Of a stretch of DNA of 64,000 nt, positions 42,573 to 50,485 are shown piece by piece. Position 1 is the first letter of the stretch, and every line of letters begins with the position of its first letter. The DNA comes from Streptomyces iconiensis. Its GTDB lineage: Bacteria > Actinomycetota > Actinomycetes > Streptomycetales > Streptomycetaceae. Below the pieces are notes generated by a model. The model was not told the origin of the DNA. It did no database searches and was given only the letters and a program-made list of their open reading frames with translations. The position numbers were made by a program, and so were the translations under genes. The stretch spans positions 44,428 through 108,427 of the forward strand of contig NZ_JANCPR020000033.1 of the NCBI RefSeq assembly GCF_028657195.3, written 5' to 3'.

Positions 42573-42592
42573 GATGATGGCATGTCGTCATC
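42573..42592. promoter_or_regulatory. GATGA-N10-TCATC palindrome over the TetR start
   Basis: Inverted repeat straddling the ATG at 42582. The divergent ABC-F promoter must lie in the same 121-bp gap. Tentative autoregulatory operator. Confidence 0.35.
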
Positions 42593-43235
42593 CGAGTTGG
42601 CAACCCCCGCCCGCCGCCCCGGCGGGCGCAGCGCCCGTATCCGCTCACAAGTCCTCGATGCCGTCGGCCCGTTGCTGGTGGAGTACGGCTATGACGGCCT
42701 GACCGTCGACGCCGTCGCCGCCCGCTCCGGCGTGCACCGCACGACGGTCTACCGCCGCTGGGGAGACGTCGGCGGGCTGCTCGCCGACGTACTGGAGGCG
42801 GCGGAGGGCGACAGCTGGCGCCCGGCTGACACCGGCTCACTCCAGGGCGATCTGACGGCGCTGAACGAGGAGGTGCAGGCCGGGCTCACCGAGGACCCGC
42901 CCGTTGCCCTCGCCCTCATCGCCGCATCCTTCCGCTCCGAGGAGGCGACAGCGGCGCTGCGCCAGTTCTGGGACGACCGCTATGCGCGCTGCGAGCCCGT
43001 CGTCGCGCGCGCGGTGGAGCGAGGAGAGCTGCCGGCCGCGACCGACCACCGAAAACTGCTGGTCACGGCCACCGCACCGCTGTACCACCAGCTCGTTCTG
43101 CTCCGCACCCCACCGGATCCCGCGCTCCCCGCCGAAGCCGCACGCACCGCAGCGCTCGCCGCCTCAGCGGGCGCGTTCACGGTGGCCACGGCGGAGGGAG
43201 GGGGCAAGACGGAGGAACAGGGCAAGGCGGGGTGA
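42582..43235 (+). CDS. TetR family regulator of the ABC-F operon
   Basis: 217 residues. HTH: RIRSQVLDAVGPLLVEYGYD, VDAVAARSGVHRTTVYRRWG. C-terminal domain of the TetR_C_11 type (LNEEVQAGLTEDPPVALALI). Divergently transcribed from the ABC-F gene 121 bp away, the usual set-up for drug-inducible resistance genes. Ligand unknown, possibly the drug handled by the operon. Confidence 0.9.
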   Translation: MSSSELATPARRPGGRSARIRSQVLDAVGPLLVEYGYDGLTVDAVAARSGVHRTTVYRRWGDVGGLLADVLEAAEGDSWRPADTGSLQGDLTALNEEVQAGLTEDPPVALALIAASFRSEEATAALRQFWDDRYARCEPVVARAVERGELPAATDHRKLLVTATAPLYHQLVLLRTPPDPALPAEAARTAALAASAGAFTVATAEGGGKTEEQGKAG

Positions 43236-43412
43236 CGAGAGGAGACGGGACCAGACGTGCCTCCTGTGCGGCCCGCTCCAGGCGAGTGCGGTAGGCCGCC
43301 CACCAGGAACGGTCGCCGGGTGGGTCCTGCGCGCCTCGCGACCGAGCCGATACGCGTCCGCCTCGCGGATGAGCTGCTCGCAACGGGCATGGTGCAGCCT
43401 CTCAACGTCCAC
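43177..43412 (-). pseudogene. Frameshifted small conserved-looking gene
   Basis: From GTG 43412, behind GAGGGGG, the minus strand reads VDVERLHHARCEQLIREADA, then YRLGREARR. Near 43317 the sensible reading jumps one frame to GDRSWWAAYRTRLERAAQEA and RLV. The N-terminal half resembles small streptomycete proteins with an HHxRxxELxREAxAYRL pattern. A one-base indel around the CACCCGGCG run would join the halves. The 3' end overlaps the TetR gene tail. Pseudogene or sequencing error. Confidence 0.45.
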
Positions 43413-43421
43413 GCCGAGCCC

Positions 43422-43470
43422 CCTCTCTCCCTCTCCCCGCCCTCTCCCTCTCCCCACCCTCCGGCCCCTT
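43422..43470. repeat. CCCTCTCC pyrimidine repeats
   Basis: Tandem CCCTCTCC-type units between the small frameshifted gene and the PP2C stop. A second pyrimidine tract with CCCCTTTCCTTCCTC units lies at 44730-44800, across the AraC gene end. Confidence 0.6.
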
Positions 43471-44605
43471 AGCGCCGAGGCCGCAGCACGTCGGCGATCA
43501 CGCAGCTGACGTTGTCGGGGCCTCCGTTGCGATTGGCGAGGGTGACGAGTTCCCGCACGGCTGGTTCGGGTGCCGTGGGTGACGCGAGCACCTGATGCAC
43601 GGTGCCGGTCGGTACGGCGGCGGTCAGGCCGTCGGAGCAGAGGAGGTAGCGGTCACCCGGCTCGGCGTCGCACAGCCGGGTGTCGGGTACGACGCCTGCG
43701 TCGCCGCCCGTCAACGCGCGGGCCAGCAGGGCTCGTTGGGGGTGGGTGGTGGCCTCTTCCGGGGCGAGGCGGCCCTCGTCGACCATCGACTGAACCAGCG
43801 TGTGGTCGTGCGTGATCTGGAACAGTTCGCCGCCGCGCAGCAGGTAGGCGCGGGAGTCACCGACGTGGACGAGGGCGAGCTGCGAACCGGTCCAGAGCAT
43901 GGCGGTCAGCGTCGTACCCACCTCGTGCGGTGCCTCGCTGGAAGCGGCGATTCCGCGTACGGCCTCGTCGGCGCGTTCGATGGCCTCTTCGAGAACGTTG
44001 AGCAGGTCGCCCGCAGGAACGGGCCCCGCGCCTCCCCCGCCGTGCGTCCCCGGAGCGTGCGCATCCAGTCTCCTGAGTACGTCGACGGCCGCCGCGCTCG
44101 CGGGACCGCCCCGCTTCCCGAAGCCGTCGGCGACGGCGAGCACGCCTGATCCCGCGTAGGCGGTGTCCTGGTTGCTCTCGCGAACAAGCCCGGTGTCGGA
44201 CAGCGCCGCGTAACGGATCTCCAGAGGTGCGGTGTTCCGGGACATCGTGTGCTCCTTCTCCGGTGCCCGGTGCGAGCCGGGCATCCCTGACAGGTGCTCG
44301 ACGAGGAAGGACGCGAGATCCCGACGCTCGGCGGTCTCCGCCTCGACCTGCTCCCAGAAGTCCCTGACCTCGCACGCCGCGCCCCGCGCATCCAGCTCGC
44401 ACACGTGCTTGATGCGGGCCAGCGGCATACCGAGCCGCCGCAGCCAGGCCACCAGCCGTGCGCGTTCGAGCTGTTCGGGTGCGTAGAGGCGATAGCCGGT
44501 CGACGGGTCGACGCGTGCGGGGGTCAGCAGTCCGAGCTGGTCGTAGAGCCGTAGCGCCTTCGGCGAGAGCCGCGACGCCTTGGCGAAGGCACCGATGGTA
44601 AGCAC
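43469..44605 (-). CDS. MerR-PP2C fusion protein
   Basis: 378 residues from GTG 44605. Residues 1-110 are a MerR regulator (LTIGAFAKASRLSPKALRLY, YRLYAPEQLERARLVAWLRR, dimer helix to about 105). Residues about 125-378 are a PP2C phosphatase (SDTGLVRESNQD, AVADGFGKRGG, VGDSRAYLL, LLCSDGLT, DNVSCVIADV). Met121 has a strong GGAGAAGGAG site 7-8 nt before it, so the phosphatase may also be made alone. The upstream promoter carries a MerR dyad. The signal is unknown; RESNQD has Q where PP2C usually has E. Confidence 0.88.
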   Translation of the reverse strand: MLTIGAFAKASRLSPKALRLYDQLGLLTPARVDPSTGYRLYAPEQLERARLVAWLRRLGMPLARIKHVCELDARGAACEVRDFWEQVEAETAERRDLASFLVEHLSGMPGSHRAPEKEHTMSRNTAPLEIRYAALSDTGLVRESNQDTAYAGSGVLAVADGFGKRGGPASAAAVDVLRRLDAHAPGTHGGGGAGPVPAGDLLNVLEEAIERADEAVRGIAASSEAPHEVGTTLTAMLWTGSQLALVHVGDSRAYLLRGGELFQITHDHTLVQSMVDEGRLAPEEATTHPQRALLARALTGGDAGVVPDTRLCDAEPGDRYLLCSDGLTAAVPTGTVHQVLASPTAPEPAVRELVTLANRNGGPDNVSCVIADVLRPRR

Positions 44606-44651
44606 CTCACACCGCCCTTCCTCACACCGGGCACACCGCCCGGCCCCACCG

Positions 44652-44682
44652 ATGCTGTGGCTTGCCCCAAGGTGAAGGTCAA
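44652..44682 (-). promoter_or_regulatory. MerR-type promoter with 19-bp spacer and dyad
   Basis: On the minus strand, -35 TTGACC (44682-44677), 19-nt spacer, -10 CAGCAT (44657-44652). The spacer contains the dyad CTTCACCTTGGGGCAAG (44677-44661; CTT--CC---GG--AAG symmetry). An over-long spacer with a central dyad is the hallmark of MerR-activated promoters, here placed to autoregulate the MerR-PP2C gene. Confidence 0.6.
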
Positions 44683-44786
44683 CCGCCGTCACCGACTGCC
44701 GGATTGGGCCCGGCTCCCTCCGCTCCCCTCCGCTCCCTGCCTCCCCTTTCCTTCCTCCCCTTTCCTTCCTCCGCTCCCTTCCTTAC

Positions 44787-45554
44787 CTACCTCCCCTTCC
44801 CGGAGAAGCGGGAAGGTGGCGTGCCGAAGGCGCGGGTGAAGGCGGCCGTGAAAGCGGCGGGTGAGGCATAGCCGAGGCGGCCTGAGACCTCGCTGACCGA
44901 TGCGGTGCGCAGCAGCGGTACGGCTGCGAGCAGCCGCGCGCGTGCCCGCCAGACGGCGGGGCTGTCCCCGGTCTCCGCGCGGAAGCGCCGGGTGAACGCC
45001 CGTTCGCTCATGGCCGTACGCACGGCCCAGGCCGCGTTGGTGACGCCGGCGTCGGGTGCCACCAGGTACTCGCGGCAGAGCGCCGCGAGATCGGCGGAGG
45101 CGGGGATCGCGACGTGGAACGGAAGGGGGGCGCGCGCGGCGATCTCGTGCAGGAGGAGTTCCGCGACGCTCCCCTCCCGCCCTGACAGGCTGTAGTCGGC
45201 CTCGAACTCGACGGCTGTGAGCAGCAGTTCGCGCAGCAGCGGCGGAACGTCCACGACCGTGCAGGTCGCGGGCCACCAGGGGACGGCATCCGGCTCGATG
45301 TAGAGGCTCCGGGTGCTGACCCCCAGCATGCGGACCCGGTGCAGGGTCGCGGCCGGAATCAGTACGGCGCGCTCGGGCGGAACGGTCCACGTGCCCTCCG
45401 CCGTGTCCACGACCATGACCCCGGTGGCGCCGTAGAGGAACTGCGCGCGCCGGTGCGCGTGCCAGTCCAGTACGTGTCCAGGCGGGTAGTCGGTGCCGAT
45501 CGGGAGGACCGCCCGGTCCACGTGGTCGATGTCGTCCAGCGAGACGTTCTTCAC
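44787..45554 (-). CDS. AraC family regulator with cupin sensor
   Basis: 255 residues. N-terminal cupin (PPGHVLDWHAHRRAQFLYGA, ERAVLIPAATLHRVRM) and C-terminal double HTH (WAVRTAMSERAFTRRFRAET, VSEVSGRLGYASPAAFTAAF, FGTPPSRF). It is of the NimR/YdeC-like group that controls a neighbouring exporter. Divergent from the TauE/SafE transporter 86 bp away, its likely target. Confidence 0.92.
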   Translation of the reverse strand: MKNVSLDDIDHVDRAVLPIGTDYPPGHVLDWHAHRRAQFLYGATGVMVVDTAEGTWTVPPERAVLIPAATLHRVRMLGVSTRSLYIEPDAVPWWPATCTVVDVPPLLRELLLTAVEFEADYSLSGREGSVAELLLHEIAARAPLPFHVAIPASADLAALCREYLVAPDAGVTNAAWAVRTAMSERAFTRRFRAETGDSPAVWRARARLLAAVPLLRTASVSEVSGRLGYASPAAFTAAFTRAFGTPPSRFSGKGR

Positions 45555-45639
45555 CTCTCCACCCTACTGGCTGAGACGCGAAGGAATGGTGCCGAACATC
45601 GCATGCGAGAAGGCTTGCCGGAGTGGTGAAGTTTCTTTT

Positions 45640-46734
45640 GTGAACGATGTGGCATTGCTTGGAATCGGGCTCCTGACCGGAGTCACGACGGTGTTGTTCG
45701 GGTTCGGCGGCGGATTCGTCGCCGTCCCTGTCGTGGTGTGGGCTGACGCCGCCCTCGGCGGAGACGCGATGCGGGTGGCGACGGCAACGTCGGCCCTGGT
45801 CATGGTGGTGAATGCGGGGTTCGCCACCGCCGTCACCCCACGGCGGGTACTCGCCGGGCTACGGGGCAGCGGCGCGTTGCTCGCCCTGCTGGCGGTCGGC
45901 GCCTCGGTCGGCGCGCTCGCCACCCGGCACGCCCCGGCCGAGCTGGCCCGCTGGCTGTTCGTCGCCTACGTCGCGCTCACCATCGCCGACCTGCTCCTGC
46001 GCCCGGGCTTCCTGCGCCCGCAGGCACTGAAGGGGTCGGCGAAGGGGTCGGCGAAGGGGCGGGCAAAGAGAGCAGCGAAGGGGTCCGCGAAGGGAGCGGC
46101 GAAGGCGGCCGGGGTGACGGCATCGGCGGGGTCGGCCGGGGCGACGGGGTCCGCGGGAGCGACGGAGTCGGCCGGAGCAACGGGACCGACCGGAGGACCG
46201 GCCGGAGCAACGAGGTCCGCAGGAGCAACAGCACCGGCCGGGGCGACGGGACCGGCAGAAACCGAAGAGCCAGCCGCAGCCAAAGAGCCGACCGAAGCCG
46301 AAAGGCCGACCGAAACGGAAGGGGCGGCCCCCGACAAGGCGCCGCGACCGCTGTCGCCCGTACTCGGCGCACCCGCGGGTGCGGTGGCGGCGTTCCTCGG
46401 CGTGGGAGGCAGCGTGATGACGGTTCCGGCGATGCGGCGGGCCGGGCACACGATGCATGTGGCGACCGCGCTGGCCAACCCGCTCACCCTCGCCATCGCG
46501 CTCCCCGCGGCCGTGGTCTCCCTCGGCGGTGCCGCCGGGCCTGACGCCGCGCACGCGCACATACAGCTCGTCGGGCTCGTCGATCTCCGCGCCGCGGGTG
46601 CACTGCTGCTCGGCGCCCTGCCGGTGATCGCCGTACTGCGGCGGCGCCCGCCCCGCATACCCGACCGCGCCTACGCGTGGTCCTACATCGCGCTCCTCGG
46701 TGTGGTGACGGTCGCGATGCTGTTCTCGGGCTGA
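45640..46734 (+). CDS. TauE/SafE family permease with repeat-expanded loop
   Basis: 364 residues from GTG 45640. Two halves of about four TM helices each: GIGLLTGVTTVLFGFGGGFV with the TauE motif, and a repeat of it at GAPAGAVAAFLGVGGSVMTV. Between them is an about 115-residue hydrophilic loop of KGSAKGSAKG and SAGATGSAGATE repeats, much longer than usual. Family exports sulfite, sulfoacetate or similar anions. Divergent AraC gene is the likely regulator. Confidence 0.9.
   Translation: MNDVALLGIGLLTGVTTVLFGFGGGFVAVPVVVWADAALGGDAMRVATATSALVMVVNAGFATAVTPRRVLAGLRGSGALLALLAVGASVGALATRHAPAELARWLFVAYVALTIADLLLRPGFLRPQALKGSAKGSAKGRAKRAAKGSAKGAAKAAGVTASAGSAGATGSAGATESAGATGPTGGPAGATRSAGATAPAGATGPAETEEPAAAKEPTEAERPTETEGAAPDKAPRPLSPVLGAPAGAVAAFLGVGGSVMTVPAMRRAGHTMHVATALANPLTLAIALPAAVVSLGGAAGPDAAHAHIQLVGLVDLRAAGALLLGALPVIAVLRRRPPRIPDRAYAWSYIALLGVVTVAMLFSG
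46031..46255. repeat. In-frame repeats in the TauE/SafE loop
   Basis: 12-15-nt units (GGGTCGGCGAAG, then GGAGCGACGG-type) encode KGSA and SAGAT repeats in the central cytoplasmic loop. Confidence 0.75.
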
Positions 46735-46770
46735 GTGAGTGCGGTTCGTCGGCGTAGGAGACCGGGCCGA

Positions 46771-46797
46771 TGTCACAGCCGTACGGCCTGTCTCGTC
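46771..46797 (+). promoter_or_regulatory. ECF41-type promoter
   Basis: TGTCACA at 46771-46777, exactly 16 nt, CGTC at 46794-46797. This is the published ECF41 consensus TGTCACA-N16-CGTC, placed before the collapsed epimerase gene and the ECF41 sigma gene. It predicts autoregulation, with a start near 46804. Confidence 0.75.
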
Positions 46798-46837
46798 TTC
46801 GCATCGAGAGCGGTTCGGAATCGGGAAGGTGATGGTC

Positions 46838-46996
46838 ATGCGGGTGTTCGTGGCAGGCGGGGCCGAGGGTCTCGGGGGACGGCTGGTGCCGCGGCCCGGA
46901 GCCGGCGGACGGCTGGTGCCGCGGCCCGGGGCCCGGGGCCGGCGGGAGCCGCGCTGCCCCTCGTGGCGCCAGAGCTGCGGGGAGGCGCCGACGTGA
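46838..46996 (+). pseudogene. Collapsed NAD-dependent epimerase (ECF41 partner gene) relic
   Basis: A 52-codon frame from ATG 46838 begins MRVFVAGGAEGLGGRLVP, recognisably the Rossmann start of NAD-dependent epimerases (MRVFVAGATGAIGRRLVP type). It ends REPRCPSWRQSCGEAPT, like the epimerase C-terminus PRYPSWRQGF. The whole middle (about 250 residues) is missing and a 30-nt unit is duplicated (46868-46927). The stop still overlaps the sigma start as GTGA. ECF41 genes are normally paired with such COE-class genes, so this is the decayed partner. Confidence 0.65.
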
Positions 46997-47916
46997 CCAG
47001 GACCGAGGAGTTCGAGGGACTGCGAGGGCTGCTGTTCTCGATCGCCTACCGCATCCTCGGCAGCGTGAGCGAGGCGGAGGACGCGGTTCAGGAGACCTGG
47101 CTGCGCTACGAATCCTCCGCGACGCCGCACACGTCGACCAGGGCGTTCCTCTCCGCCGTTGTCACCCGGATCTCGATCGACGTACTGCGCTCGGCCCGCT
47201 TCCGGCGGGAGGAGTACGTCGGGCAGTGGTTCCCCGAGCCGCTGCTCACCGACCCCTACGAGGACCCCGCGCGGTCGGCGGAACTGGCCGACTCGGTCTC
47301 GATGGCGGCCCTGTTGCTGCTGGAGCGGCTCAGTCCGCTGGAGCGGGCGGTCTTCGTACTGCGGGAGGTGTTCGCGTTCGGGTTCCCCGAGGTCGCGTCG
47401 GCTGTGGGCAGGTCGGAGGCGGCGTGCCGCCAACTCGCGGTACGGGCACGGCGCCACATGGAAGCGGGGCGCCCGCGGTTCGAGGCGGACCGCAGGGAAC
47501 GGGAAGAATTGGCGGGCCGCTTCTTCGAGGCACTCCGTGAGGGCGACGTCGACGGGCTGCGCGAACTGCTCTCCGCCGACGTCCAGATGGTCGGGGACGC
47601 GGGCGGCAAGGCCCCGCAGTGGGGCAGCGGCATCTTCGGCTCCGACAAGGTGGCCCGCGTGCTCGCCTCGTCCTTCCCCCCGTTCCTGCGGATCGGCGGC
47701 ACGTTGGAGCCACACGAGGTGAACGGCCAGCCGGGCGCGATCTTCCGCGACCGGGGCGACAAGGTGCTCGCCACCTGGACGCTCGACGTACTCGACGGAC
47801 GTATCCAGACGGTCCGCGCGGTGATCAATCCCGACAAGCTCGGACACGTAGGCCCGGTGGCGAACGCCTGGGAGGCCCACCGCGAGGCGAAAGAGGCCCG
47901 CCGGCCCACGCGTTGA
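46993..47916 (+). CDS. ECF41 sigma factor with fused SnoaL-like domain
   Basis: 307 residues from GTG 46993 (MTRTEEFEGLRGLLFSIAYR). Sigma region 2 (AEDAVQETWLRYE), linker WFPEPLL (the WLP-like motif), region 4 (LSPLERAVFVLREVFAFGFP, VGRSEAACRQLAVRARRHM). C-terminal SnoaL-like domain (about 190-300) with DAGGKAPQ and NPDKLGHVG, the DGGGK and NPDKL signatures of ECF41 that regulate it in place of an anti-sigma factor. It is SigJ-like. The upstream promoter matches its own class. Confidence 0.93.
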   Translation: MTRTEEFEGLRGLLFSIAYRILGSVSEAEDAVQETWLRYESSATPHTSTRAFLSAVVTRISIDVLRSARFRREEYVGQWFPEPLLTDPYEDPARSAELADSVSMAALLLLERLSPLERAVFVLREVFAFGFPEVASAVGRSEAACRQLAVRARRHMEAGRPRFEADRREREELAGRFFEALREGDVDGLRELLSADVQMVGDAGGKAPQWGSGIFGSDKVARVLASSFPPFLRIGGTLEPHEVNGQPGAIFRDRGDKVLATWTLDVLDGRIQTVRAVINPDKLGHVGPVANAWEAHREAKEARRPTR

Positions 47917-48234
47917 CCGGGCGAGGATGCGCGGCAGCTTGCGGGGCGAGGGCACGCGGCAGCTTGCGGGGTGAGCGCGGACAGTCCGTCCGGATGTCCG
48001 GATGTCCGGATGCCGGAGGCTCCGATGCCCGGATGCCCGGATGCCCGGATGCCCGGATGCCCGGATGCCCGGATGCCGGGGCCCGGATACGCCGGTACCG
48101 CTCTGCCTGACCCGGCCGGGGCTGCCCGGGCCCGGCCGGTGTCGCTCGGACCGGACCCGGCGCCGTCCACGGTGGCGCCCTCCGCGGCAGCGCCGCAACG
48201 GCGCCGTCCGCAATGGCGCTCCGCACCGCGGGCC
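47917..48234. repeat. GATGCCCGG minisatellite region
   Basis: 318 bp between convergent genes. Two copies of GCGGCAGCTTGCGGGG (47930-47970) are followed by about ten 9-nt GATGCCCGG/GATGTCCGG units (47991-48082), then GC-rich text. The units can pair with themselves (CCGG, GCATCCGG), which may end transcription. No gene is supported. Confidence 0.75.
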
Positions 48235-49149
48235 TCAGCCGTCCCGTTCCGCTGCCCGTGTGCGGCGTACGGGCGGCGGATGAGCGGCGGCGGCGAAGGC
48301 GAGCAGCAGCTCGGCTGTGCGTCGCGGTTCCTCAAGCGGGGGTGAGTGCCCGACGCCGGGGAGCATCTCGATCCTGGCGCCGGGCACCGCGCGGTAGTCG
48401 GCGGCGGAAGAGGAGTGCCATCGCCGGTCTTCGTCGCCGAAGACCACCAACAGCGGTTTACCGAGGGTGGCCAGCCGATCCGGCAGCGGGCGCCGCCGGA
48501 GGTAGTCGCTGGATGCCTGGGAGCCCGCCATGAACCCGTGATGGGTCATTCCTCGTACGTCGTCGACGACCGCCTGGGGGATCTCGATGTCACGGGTGAC
48601 CGCCGTGGCCGCCGCCCGGCGGATCAGGGAGTCGGTACGCAGCCGCCACAGCAGTTGCCCGATGACGGGCAGCGGCAGAAGCCGGTTGAGGGGCGCCTGT
48701 GAGATGTGGGCACCGATGTGCGGCCCTGAGTTGAGGAGCGCGACGGCGGTCACCAGGTCAGGCCGTCGCTCGGTGAGCGCCGTGACCACCGAGCCGCCGC
48801 TGGAGTGCCCGACCGCGAGGGCGTGGCCGACCCCCAGCCGGTCCAGTACCTCACCGACCCGCCGCGCCTGTTCGGGTACCGCGTAGTCGGCCCCGTCGGG
48901 CTTGGCCGACCGGCCATGCCCCAGCAGGTCGATCCGGATCACATGATGGCTCTCGGCCAGCAGCGGGACCAGCGGTTCCCAGCTCCTGCCCGAGGCAGCG
49001 AGGCCGTGGATCAGGACGAGTGCCGGGGCATCGGCCGGGCCGTCCTGTACGACGTACACCTCGCCGCCGGCACCGGACGGACGCGCGTTCTCCGCGCCCG
49101 ACGCTTTCTGAGGCAGTAAACGGAACGAAGTCCGCGAGTTCTTCACCAT
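48235..49149 (-). CDS. Alpha/beta hydrolase
   Basis: 304 residues from ATG 49149 (MVKNSRTSFRLLPQ). LVLIHGLAASGRSW (oxyanion), AVGHSSGGSVV (nucleophile Ser), VVFGDEDRRW (acid), LPGVGHSPPLEEP (His). A cap domain covers about 140-220. No signal peptide. Could be an esterase, lactonase or C-C hydrolase. Transcribed toward the ECF41 gene, upstream region shared with the AraC gene. Confidence 0.9.
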   Translation of the reverse strand: MVKNSRTSFRLLPQKASGAENARPSGAGGEVYVVQDGPADAPALVLIHGLAASGRSWEPLVPLLAESHHVIRIDLLGHGRSAKPDGADYAVPEQARRVGEVLDRLGVGHALAVGHSSGGSVVTALTERRPDLVTAVALLNSGPHIGAHISQAPLNRLLPLPVIGQLLWRLRTDSLIRRAAATAVTRDIEIPQAVVDDVRGMTHHGFMAGSQASSDYLRRRPLPDRLATLGKPLLVVFGDEDRRWHSSSAADYRAVPGARIEMLPGVGHSPPLEEPRRTAELLLAFAAAAHPPPVRRTRAAERDG

Positions 49150-49419
49150 GCGCCCACCGTGACCGGTCCGGCCGGTGCGCGTCTTGCACAAATGTCGCGG
49201 TCACCGGTATGGCACGTAATGCCTACACGGCACGGCGGACGAGCACCACGCGCGCCGACCACCCACACACCCACACCCACCCACACGGGCCCGCCAGGGC
49301 GAAGAGGCTCCCGGCACGGAAGCGGCAGCCCCGGCAAAAGCGGCGGCCCCCGCACGGAGACGGCGGCCCCCAGCACGGAAACAGCTGCCGACGCGAAAGG
49401 CGGCTCCTAGCATCAAGGC
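49150..49419. other. Divergent region with CACACCCA and CGGCGGCCC repeats
   Basis: 270 bp between the hydrolase and AraC genes. It holds short CACACCCACACCCA runs (49262-49285; again at 49444-49460 inside the AraC start) and GGCGGCCCC(C/G)(A/C)CGGA units. Promoters are presumed here but no clear box is seen. Confidence 0.4.
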
Positions 49420-50352
49420 ATGCGGTCTGCTGGGTACAAGCGCACGCACACACCCACACCCACGGGATTGGACGTCGTACAGCCGTCAGGGCGCAGCCGG
49501 TTGAGGGGCGTCAGCATGGCGGGGTTCCGTGCGCAGGGTTCCGGGCCGATCGACATCCGGGCGATCCCGCACCCGGCCGTGACCCTGGCCCTCGCCTTCA
49601 ACCCCGGCACGCTGGTTGTCGAAGACGCGACCGGCCGCCGGCCGGGAGCCCTCGTCGCAGGGCTGGCGTTCAGCGATCTGCAGGTGCGGGGCCGGGACAT
49701 GGAGGCCGTGCAGATACGCCTGTCGCCGCTGCTCGCGTACACCACGCTGGGCACCTCGGCCGCCGAACTCGAAGGCGCGGTTGTCGCCCTCGACGAGCTG
49801 TGGGGGCGGGACGCCGAACGCGTCCAGGAACAGTTGAGCGAGGCACCCTCGTGGCAGGACCGGTTCGCGTTGCTGGACACCCTGCTCGTCCGTCGGTACG
49901 AGGCGGGACGGCCGGAACGGGCCATGCCTCCCGAGGTGGCCCACGCATGGAACCGGATCGTCCGCGCCTGTGGCCGCATCCGGGTCGAGGAACTGGCTGC
50001 CGAGGTCGGGTGGAGCCGCCAGCGCCTGTGGGCCCGGTTCCGGTCCCACATCGGCCTCACCCCGCACCGTGCGGCGAAACTGGTCCGCTTCCACCATGCC
50101 GCCCACCGCCTGGCCGCAGGCCGGACTCCCGCGGGCGCGGCGGCCGAATCCGGCTACTACGACCAGTCCCATCTCCACCGCAATGTCCGTGCGTTCACCG
50201 GAATCACGCCGACCACTCTCGCCGACGAACCGTTCCTCGCGGTCGACGACCTCGCCTGGCCCGGCCAAGCCCCACCCGTCACGAGAACCGGCCGTTCCCC
50301 GGAGGAACGGAAACGGCCACCGACCGACCCGGAGGTGCCGTCCGCCCGCTGA
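49420..50352 (+). CDS. AraC family regulator
   Basis: 310 residues; ATG 49516 (MAGFRAQGSGPIDIRAIPHP) is an alternative start. The N-terminal sensor half is AraC-binding-like (VTLALAFNPGTLVVEDATGR). The C-terminal HTH is CGRIRVEELAAEVGWSRQRL, HAAHRLAAGRTPAGAAAESG, YYDQSHLHRNVRAFTGITP. A Pro/Arg-rich tail follows. It ends 4 bp before a glyoxalase-like fragment that was probably its operon partner. Confidence 0.9.
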   Translation: MRSAGYKRTHTPTPTGLDVVQPSGRSRLRGVSMAGFRAQGSGPIDIRAIPHPAVTLALAFNPGTLVVEDATGRRPGALVAGLAFSDLQVRGRDMEAVQIRLSPLLAYTTLGTSAAELEGAVVALDELWGRDAERVQEQLSEAPSWQDRFALLDTLLVRRYEAGRPERAMPPEVAHAWNRIVRACGRIRVEELAAEVGWSRQRLWARFRSHIGLTPHRAAKLVRFHHAAHRLAAGRTPAGAAAESGYYDQSHLHRNVRAFTGITPTTLADEPFLAVDDLAWPGQAPPVTRTGRSPEERKRPPTDPEVPSAR

Positions 50353-50356
50353 TGAG

Positions 50357-50485
50357 GTGCGCGTGACAACGCTCGACTGCCCGGACCCGCAGGCCCTGGC
50401 TGCGTACTACCAGCAGGCCACCGGCCCGGAACCCCACCCGCGGTCCGACGCCGAATGCGCCGGCCTCACCGGCGAGGACGCCCCT
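50357..50485 (+). pseudogene. 5' fragment of a VOC/glyoxalase-family gene
   Basis: About 43 codons from GTG 50357: VRVTTLDCPDPQALAAYYQQ, then HPRSDAECAGLTGED. This is the start of a VOC-superfamily protein (LDCPDPxALAxFYxxxTG). The homology stops around 50480, where the frame runs into the 3' end of the minus-strand TetR gene. The rest of the gene is lost, marking a deletion or insertion junction. Confidence 0.6.

Noticed and set aside
47991..48082. GATGCCCGG repeats as a CRISPR array
   Set aside because: Unit is 9 nt with no spacers and no cas genes nearby; it is a minisatellite.
45859..48213. 784-codon minus-strand open frame
   Set aside because: Shadow of the TauE/SafE and ECF41 genes produced by high third-position GC.
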